A stretch of 64,000 bases of DNA from Strigamia acuminata. Lineage: Eukaryota > Arthropoda > Chilopoda > Geophilomorpha > Linotaeniidae. The notes under the pieces were generated by a model, which did not search any database, was not told where the DNA came from, and saw nothing but the letters and a program-made list of their open reading frames with translations. The translations under genes were made by a program, and so were the position numbers. This document shows, piece by piece, positions 56,401 to 64,000 of this stretch. The stretch's first letter is position 1; each line of letters begins with the position of its first letter. Location of the stretch: NCBI GenBank assembly GCA_949358305.1, contig OX442314.1, forward strand, positions 21,445,060 through 21,509,059. The letters are read 5' to 3'.

Positions 56401-59400
56401 TTGCCGGTAATCGGCATTGGCGATAGTTCAAAATTTGCGTATCGGCAAGGTCGAATTTTTTCTTTTCTTCACACATCAAAAACAACATTAAGATTAAGTT
56501 ATAAATATACGTGACTTTTAATTAGTTTGACGTTGGCTTCTAGAAAAGTTTGGGGGAGACGGGGGAGACTGTGGACACCGAAGCACTAAGTGAACACAAG
56601 AATATCATATCAGATCCAACAATTTCAATTATAAAGTCTAAAGGTGCGTTTTCATATGCGTCTTTTTTTCTATCACGCCACTCTAAAAATCACACACAGT
56701 GCGTTCACGTGCGGTTTTTCCGCTTAGCTTTACAACGGAGCCATTTTCATGTGAGAGGTCGCTAGTCACGTCACCGGCACATTTTCAAAATGGCTGCTTG
56801 AATGTCTAGGAAACAGGTTATTAAAAAAAAGTTGAAAGAAACTTCAACATTAATATTGGAAAATGCACACAAATTAAGAAATAAATATTGAGTTCCTTCA
56901 ATTTTTTTTCAGATATTTTTGAATTAATTTTTCTATTGCACGTGGTGAAAAATCTCAGCCAATGGAAACAATTTACCAAAACTCAACTTCCCATTGGCCC
57001 AAGATAGTCACGTGGTCTGTATTGTGGTGGTTACAAATCGCGTGCGATTCATTTTTCCGCTTTGTTGAAAATGACAAGGTGCGCAATTTTTGTTAAGCGA
57101 TTTTTAAGATTTGCGCGCGATTGACTAAATAATCGCATATGAAAACGCACCTTAACTCGGACTACAACCATGTTGTAGCCGTTCTCAAATAATAGCCGAG
57201 GTTCTTATTCGAGGGTGACTCTTGATCGGTAAAATATGGTAATCTAACTTTTAATTGATAACTTTGCTTATTATTGTAATCTCAGCTCCCAATTCTTACA
57301 ATCTCGAGAAAAGTGATCAAATTGTCCATGAAAAATCGCTGAACTACTCGTTTGGAATTAAACTACCCGATGCTAAACCTAATAATGTCCCAGGTGAGCA
57401 AAAGTGTATTAAAGAGTTATGTGTAAAAGAAAATTGATGGGAATCAGCCTTTGGTATTACTGGTTGAAAGGATTCCCATTTCTCTGAAGTTCACTAAGAA
57501 CGTTCGATTCCTTTATACACATCTAAAACTACTTTAATATTAAGTTAAATAATGCTTCAGCTTTAATTACAATTGTATTTACTCTTAATTAGCCCCAAAT
57601 GCTTATAGTCCTGACAAAGGTGACGGCAAGGTTAATGAATCAGCGCCAGTTTACTCTTTTGGTGCAAAGATTAAGGACCCGAGTCCATTTAACGTTCCAG
57701 GTACAGTACAGTAGTATATTTATTTCACACAGTAATACAGCACTGTGCTAAGTAGTTTACCATTATAAAAGCTTTGAAATTTATTCGACTTTTCTGAATG
57801 CAAATAATAGTAATAATTAATATAAAATATGTTGTTTTTTACTTGTATTTTAATTAGCTCCAAATGCTTACAGTCCTGACAAAAGTGAAGGAAAAGTTAA
57901 TGAATCGGCTCCAGTTTACTCTTTTGGTGCAAAGATTAAAGACCCAAGCCCATTTAATGTTCCAGGTAATGAGAATTTTAATACAATACAGTGCCAGCTT
58001 GTATCTCACAAAATCTTATGCGAAAATGAAACTTTTTGGTGTGAGTGTAAATGACCAATCGTGAAGGTACTGAATGTGATTTATTTCACCGAAACGATGT
58101 CATTTAGTGAGTTACTGCAAGAAGTTTGGTGGTGACATCAATTAGTATAACTATTTTGAATTTATTTCGCTATGCTTTAATCGTATTAAACCTCTAAAAT
58201 GCTAATATTGTTCCTTTTAATCTTAGCTCCTAACTCTTACAATCTCGAGAAAAGTGATCAAATTGTTCATGAAAAATCGCTGAACTACTCGTTTGGAATT
58301 AAACTACCCGATGCTAAACCTAATAATGTCCCAGGTGAGCAAAATCTTAAGTGTATTAAAGAGTTATGTGTAAAAGAAAATTGATGGGGATCAGCTCTTA
58401 GTATTCCTGGTTGAAAGGATTCCCATTTGTCTGAAAGTCGCAAGAACGCTCGTTTGGCTTTATACACGCATCAGAAACTGTAATAGGAATAAGTTCTAAC
58501 AAAAGTATATTTCAATTACAATTATTATACTTATTATATTATATTACGATTAAATAGCTCCAAATGCCTACAGTCCTGACAAAAGTGACAGAAAGGTGAA
58601 TGAATCACCGCCACTTTACTCTTTTGGTGCAAAGATTAAGGACCCGAGTCCATTTAATGTTCCAGGTAATCAGAAATTTAATACAGTGCAGCTTGAGTGT
58701 GAAAAGTGTGTGTGAATATAAAGTAAAGAGACTATAGAGAATGAGAGATTAGTTATTATTGGACTAGTATTTATTAGTTAATGTAAGCAGTGTGGTGGAA
58801 AAACTAATACGCACCTCTCTTTAATATTTCTTTGGGTTATACTTAAAAAAATTAAACCTAATTTGCTAATTTTGCTTGTAATCTCAGCTCCTAATTCCTA
58901 CAACCCTGAAAAAAGTGACCAAATTGTTCATGAAAAATCTCACAACTACTCATTTGGGATTAAACTTCCAGATGTTAAACCTAATAATGTTCCAGGTGAG
59001 AATAATCTTGAGTAAAATAGATAGCATGAAGTAGAGAGCAGCATTCTAAATGATGTTAAACCAGATTTCCTGGTTAAAAGAGTTCACTTTTCTATAAACA
59101 TCGGTAAGAAGCTTTGATTCCTTAACATATCAAGTTATATTAAGTCATAAATACAATTATACCGGACGTATAATTATAATTATATTTACAATTAATTAGC
59201 TCCAAATGCCTATAGTCCTGACAAAAGCGACGGCAAGGTTAATCAATCAGCGCCAGTTTACTCTATGGGTGCAAAGATTAAGGACCCGAGTCCATTTAAC
59301 GTTCCAGGTACAGTACAGTAGTTTTATTTCACACAGTAATACAGCACTGTGCTAAGTAGTTTGACATAATAGAAGCATTGAAGTTTATTCGACTTTTCTA

Positions 59401-62400
59401 AACGCAAATACTAGTAATCAATCAAATTTGTTCTTTTTTACTTGTATCGTTAATTAGCACCAAATGCCTACAATCCTGACAAAAGTGATGAAAACGTGCA
59501 CGAATCAGCTCCATTTTACTCTTTCGGTTCGAAGATTAAGGACCCAAGCCCGTTTAATGTTCCAGGTAACCACATTTTTAATACAATACAGTGAAGTGTG
59601 GGTAAAGTAAAATATCATGAGAACGAATGTGAATAATCTAAAATGAGGAGATAAACAGAAGTGGCGTAGTTAATTAGCATCTACATTCAATAATTAACTG
59701 TGCTGTACTTAAATTAATCTAACTTTTAATTGCTATTTTTGCTTGTTGTGAACTCAGCTCCTAATTCTTACAATCCTGAGAAAAGTGACCAAGTTGTCCA
59801 TGAAAAATCACGCAATTACTCATTTGGAATTAAACTACCAGATGCTAAACCCAATAATGTTCCAGGTGAGCTTAATCTTAAGTGCATTCAACATTTGTAA
59901 AGTTTATTTCTTTACAATCGTTAATTTGTTGTACTATCTAAAGGACACAATAGGATTAAGTTATTGTATTATTATACTTATTATATTTATGATTAATTAG
60001 CACCAAATGCGTATAGTCCTGACAAAAGTGATGGAAAGGTTAATGAATCAGCTCCACTTTATTCTTTTGGTGCAAAGATTAAGGATCCGAGCCCATTTAA
60101 TGTCCCAGGTAATCATAAAATAAATAGAGTACCGGTACGGCTTAAAAGTAAAAAAAAATCTCGTGAGTGCATGTAAAGTAAAGAGACTTGAGCATGAGAT
60201 GAAACTGGGTGAGTGACTATTGACTATTAATGAGCTGATAAAGTGTGGTGGCGAAATTAATTAGCATCTCTCTTTAATGTGCATTTGGGCTATAACTTAA
60301 TTTAACTACTAATTACTAATTTTGGTTGTTGTAATCTTAGCTCCCAATTCTTACAATCCTGAGAAAAGTGACCAAGTTGTTCACGAAAAATCGCACAACT
60401 ACTCATTTGGAATTAAACTACCTGATGCTAAACCTAATAACATCCCAGGTGAGCGCAATCTTAATTACAATTCTTAGCACAAGTGTGAAGGATAAAACTA
60501 CATAATACTTTGAATGTTTATAAACATTAATATTTCGTGTATTTGGTCGTATGTGTCTTTATTGTGGCCAACTTATGCGTTATTTGAACGGCTAAAATAT
60601 GAAATCAATCTTCGTTCACATGTAGGCCTACTGTATTGCGAGTATTTTTATAAAGCTTGTCTGTTTTTATGTTGATTGTAATGTAAGTTACTTCTAAATG
60701 GTCTATATTTAGTTGATGCTGTGAGTAAAAACAAGTAAAAAAAAAAAAAAATTAAAAAAAAATTCAACCAAAAAAATAATTTTAGCTTTTCTGTGTGGTT
60801 TGTTCATATAAAATGAAGACTAAAATATTTGCTCTTTTTCGTTGCTCTATGCAAAAAATCTGTCAAGCAAGCATCCCTTCAGACGTGCAACTGCAAACAT
60901 TGCGGTCGTGTTTGCATTCTGTAGAATAGCAAACAATTTTAAATTATTGCTTCAAGTACTTCTGATGTTTGCCAACATTGTGAGGTTCTATACATATGCA
61001 ATCTGATTACAAGCTGAATATAAATTCAAACAGAATCAGATTTTGGCAGAATTTGAAAAGAAATACGTAGTTTAGAAATCCTGGTTAAAGAAATTTCCAG
61101 TCGAAAGAATCTCCATAAAATGTATTAAGTTTCCGCATACTTGATGTTAAATTACAGTGGTTATAATTTTGCCTTTTTTTACCTTTGTGATTAATTAGCG
61201 CCAAATGCCTACAGTCGTGACAAAAAATAAAAGGCGCATTTATGCATATGACATAAAGATAGAGTTATACCGTAATTAACATTAATAAATACTTATTTTA
61301 TTTATGATAAATTAGCTCCAAATGCTTACAATCCAGACAAAAGTGATGGAACGGTTAATGAATCAGCTCCACTTTACTCTTTTGGTGCAAAGATTAAGGA
61401 CCCGAGTCCATTCAATGTGCCAGGTAAATCAAAATTAAATACAGTTTAGCTTGAGTGTAAAAATATCTCGTGAGTGAAAGATGAAATTTGTGGCTGAATG
61501 TAAAGAAAAGAGATATGGACATGAGATGAAAGATAGTTACCTTAAAATTCCGATTCTAAGACGGACCTTTTTCCCAAAAAACCATATCGGAAAGTGTAGG
61601 GTGCGTCTTAGAATCGGAATTTTACATTATTATTGATTCTGAATGAGCTAATGTAAGGAGTTTGGTGGCGAAAGTAATTTGTGCTATACATTAAATAATT
61701 CAACTACTAATTGCTATTTTTGGTTATTGTCAACTCAGCTCCCAACTCTTATAATCCTGAAAAAAGTGACCAAGTTATCCATGAAAAATCTCACAACTAC
61801 TCTTTTGGAATTAAACTGCCAGATGCTAAACTTAATAATTTTCCAGGTGAGCGTAATCTTAAGTGAAATAATCTAACAACTTAAAATGAAACGGAGTCTC
61901 TTGACTCTTAATAAGATAATGTAAGGAAGTGGGGGCGAAATGAATTTGTGCCAATCATAAAATTAAACTTCTAATTAATGTTTTTGCTTGTGCAATCTCA
62001 GCTCCTAATTCTTACAACCCTGAAAAAAGTGACCAAGTTGTCCATGAAAAATCGCACAACTACTCATTTGGAATTAAACTACCTGATGCTAAACCTAATA
62101 ACATCCCAGGTGAGCGTAATATTAATTGGAATTCTTAGCATAAGTATGAAATAGAAACGTGTATTAAAAATGTGTATACCGTATTGAAAAGAAAATAATG
62201 GTAAAAGATATACTTCCAGCAGCTCGATGCTAAACCTAATATTATCCCAGGTGAGGGTAATCTTAAGAGTGAAGTTGAGACATCTGGGGAAATGTTTGGA
62301 ATTAGAAAAAATCAACCGCCGAATGAAAGAATTTTAGTTATTGTCACCGATTAAACGAGTCATCTGGCAAATGAAACAAGAACATCTCGATTTTTCTTAT

Positions 62401-64000
62401 TTACTGGAGTTGTATTGCCTCTTTCCCTTTTCATTCCAAGAGTTTTCTCAACCAAGAATCCTAATTACAGTTGAGCAAATGTCGCGATCACGTTTGCGTG
62501 AGGTTCAGTTGCAAACAGTTTTAAAATGTTACAGTAATTACGCGCTGGGACACTGTAAGCGTCAATATTGATCGCCACGTTTCTTGGGAAATATTTGTTA
62601 AGCAAAAGGAAGAAGCAAGAAAGATAAAGTGATGGTTTCACTACATTTGCGTTTATTTCTTACACGCTTCTTCCATTGCTCGCAGCCAGTCATAGAAACA
62701 TCATCTTAAGGGGAGATGAACACCACAAATTAAATAAGGAATAAATTTATTGCCACTTCTTTTGTACATGATTATAGTTGTTACAAATTATATACTTTTA
62801 TGTTTGATTAGCTCCAAATGCCTACAACCCTGACAAGAGTGATGGAAATGTACACGAATCGGCTCCACTTTACTCCTTCGGTGCGAAGATTAAGGACCCA
62901 AGCCCATTTAATGTTCCAGGTAATCACAAATTTAATACAATTCAATTAATATCTTAGATTTGGGTGTGAATAACCCAAAATGAAGAGAGTTAAGCAAGGG
63001 GGTAACGTAATAACCGCGGAAATAATAATCGCGGAAACAAATGACAAATTTAAAATCTGGACATCATAAACTGAATAATTGCGGAATGAATAACCGAGGA
63101 ATTTAAAAATTGGTTACTGAGAAACCGCAGAATTTTAAAATGGAAAAAATTTCAATACTGGGATTTGTTTAAAAAAAACTAGTAAGGTTAGGTTTGCGGG
63201 GGGGTCATGGGGGGGGGGGGGGGGCACTAGCTTCCTCTCGTTAGGCATTCTTAGGAATTCGCAACAACGAAATTGCGCAACCGGGGAATGATCAAGCGCG
63301 GAATGAATAAGCGCCGAAAGTTGTCCGGATGGGAGATGGGATTTAAAATTGATGAGTAAATTAGCTACAAGTGCTTACAATCCAGACAAAAGTGATGGAA
63401 AGGTTAATGAATCAGCGCCACTTTTCTCTTTTAGTGCAAAGATTAATGACCCTAGTCCGTTTAATGTTCCAGGTACTATGAAATTAAATACAGTTCAACT
63501 TGAATGTAAAAATATCTTGTGTGTGAAAGTTGAAATTTGTGTGAATGTAAAGTGAAGAGACTTGAGCATGAGATGAAGCGGAGTGATTTACTATTGACTC
63601 TTAATAGGCTAATGTAAGGGATTTGGTGCCGAAATTAATTTGTGATATTCATAAAATAATGCAACTACTAATTGCTATTTTTGGTTATGGTGAATTCAGC
63701 TCCTAATTCTTACAACCCTGAAAAAAGTGACCAAGTTGTCCATGAAAAATCACGCAATTACTCATTTGGAATTAAACTGCCAGATGCTAAGCCCAATAAT
63801 GTTCCAGGTGAGCTCAATCTTAAGTGCATTTAACATAAGTAAAATTTATTGGTTTACAAATTAATGGTAAACAATCGTGGATTTGTTGTACTATCTAACA
63901 GACACAATAGAATTAAGTTAACTCATTTTTATACTTATTATATTTATGATTAATTAGCACCAAATGCGTATAGTCCTGACAAAAGTGATGGAAAGATTAA
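53450..64000 (+). CDS. Array of 108-bp STPGR exons (22 complete plus one cut by the window end)
   Basis: Every exon starts …ag/CNCC(A)AAT, is exactly 108 nt (36 residues), enters and leaves in phase 1, and ends CCAG/GT. Starts: 53450, 53680, 54624, 55403, 55813, 57286, 57593, 57858, 58227, 58558, 58888, 59200, 59458, 59758, 60001, 60341, 61316, 61739, 62002, 62812, 63365, 63700 and 63958 (cut). Type A reads APNAYSPDKSDGKVNESAPL then YSFGAKIKDPSPFNVPG. Type B reads APNSYNPEKSDQVVHEKSHN then YSFGIKLPDAKPNNVPG. Each is one STPGR-like unit (PG-P/A-PNxY core), as in ODF3/SHIPPO microtubule-associated flagellar proteins. No start or stop is present, so it presumably continues from the 48622-51160 exons. 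Exon 53450 (KPEKSLSVAYKSAPKFTF) is a third, older type. The total would exceed 1,000 residues, far beyond ODF3 (about 250). Confidence 0.9.
54985..55165. mobile_element. MITE, second copy (inverted relative to 8161-8330)
   Basis: Begins cagtcgaaactctataacga and ends …aaagagtttcgactg. The internal sequence matches the copy at 8161-8330 in reverse orientation. Lies in an array intron. Confidence 0.87.
55197..55287. repeat. Three tandem copies of a 30-bp unit
   Basis: Units of ttaaacatcgcatttatgca followed by gatacgata, three in a row, directly after the MITE. A short related string (gcgcatttatgcatatgac) occurs near 61233. Confidence 0.85.
55975..56046 (+). pseudogene. Decayed type B STPGR exon
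   Basis: Only the 3' third is recognisable: ccagatgctaaacctaataa then tgtcccag/gtgagc is identical to the end of type B exons (PDAKPNNVPG), including the donor. The 5' part, with its acceptor and the PNSY core, is absent. Confidence 0.75.
56642..57152. mobile_element. PIF/Harbinger-like MITE, 511 bp, with TAA duplication
   Basis: The terminal inverted repeats aggtgcgttttcatatgcg and cgcatatgaaaacgcacct are perfect complements and are flanked by TAA on both sides (56639-56641 and 57153-57155). The 3-bp TWA-type target duplication fits Harbinger elements. There is no transposase inside, so it is non-autonomous. Confidence 0.88.
61200..61230 (+). pseudogene. Truncated type A STPGR exon
   Basis: A normal acceptor (attaattag) and the first ten codons (APNAYSRDKK) are followed by TAA and unrelated sequence. 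The remaining 75 nt and the donor are missing. If included, it would terminate the protein, so it must be skipped. Confidence 0.8.
61543..61624. mobile_element. Short foldback/MITE in array intron
   Basis: Arms taaaattccgattctaagac (61543-61562) and gtcttagaatcggaatttta (61605-61624) are perfect complements 42 bp apart. Confidence 0.85.
62217..62252 (+). pseudogene. Decayed type B STPGR exon
   Basis: gatgctaaacctaatattat then cccag/gtgagg matches the 3' end of type B exons (DAKPN-x-x-PG) with its donor. The 5' two-thirds is gone. It lies about 100 bp downstream of the intact type B exon at 62002. Confidence 0.75.

Noticed and set aside
62990-63320. Poly-G run and repeated gcggaa/ccgcgga words near 63000-63320
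   Set aside because: Local simple sequence in an intron. No paired ends, ORF or RNA motif could be supported.

Overview
The window is AT-rich animal nuclear DNA. Genes are split by many short introns (mostly 50-1,000 bp) with GT-AG boundaries, and conserved animal genes (NUP37, TCP11L1, DEPDC7, MAM-domain and sperm-tail PG-rich proteins) can be assembled exon by exon. There are no bacterial-type operons, CRISPR arrays or tRNAs that I can see. Short introns, AT-richness, several splice acceptors lying just upstream of start codons and the DEPDC7/TCP11L1 pairing known from vertebrates would fit an invertebrate chordate such as an ascidian. That is a guess, not a demonstration.

Layout. 1-2.2 kb: low-complexity DNA and a 20-bp minisatellite split by a mariner-like transposon with intact ends and TA target duplication. 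2.2-30 kb: a dense cluster of about 13 small single-pass membrane protein genes or remnants, on both strands. Most have a signal-peptide exon ending in phase 1, a membrane exon with a Cys-rich juxtamembrane stretch, and a tail ending in PPxY, usually PPPSYxxLF. In every intact PPxY copy the same tyrosine also starts a YxxL/I/V sorting-type motif. A secreted or surface MAM-domain protein gene (3.1-6.0 kb) sits inside this cluster and has a similar signal-peptide exon. 32-45 kb: conserved genes: NUP37 (-), an unrecognised membrane protein (+), TCP11L1-like (-), a four-exon 48-residue micro-gene (-), three tandem 7SL (SRP) RNA genes (-) on a 921-bp repeat, and DEPDC7-like (+). 48.6-64 kb: sperm-tail PG-rich repeat (STPGR/ODF3-SHIPPO type) genes, dominated by an array of exactly 108-bp phase-1 exons of two alternating types that runs off the window end, with a smaller STPGR gene lying within or beside it.

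The most novel element is the PPxY/YxxPhi membrane-protein cluster. By analogy with Shisa/WBP1/VOPP1-type transmembrane adaptors it could be a locally expanded set of adaptors that recruit WW-domain (NEDD4-like) ubiquitin ligases and endocytic machinery. The second is the expanding 108-bp exon array with a higher-order B-A-A-B-A pattern, decaying exons and a phase layout that permits any exon combination. The third is the 7SL RNA array, where the middle copy looks like a crossover product and only one copy has a TATA box at the expected position. Long AT-rich intervals in between hold MITEs, minisatellites and no gene I can support.
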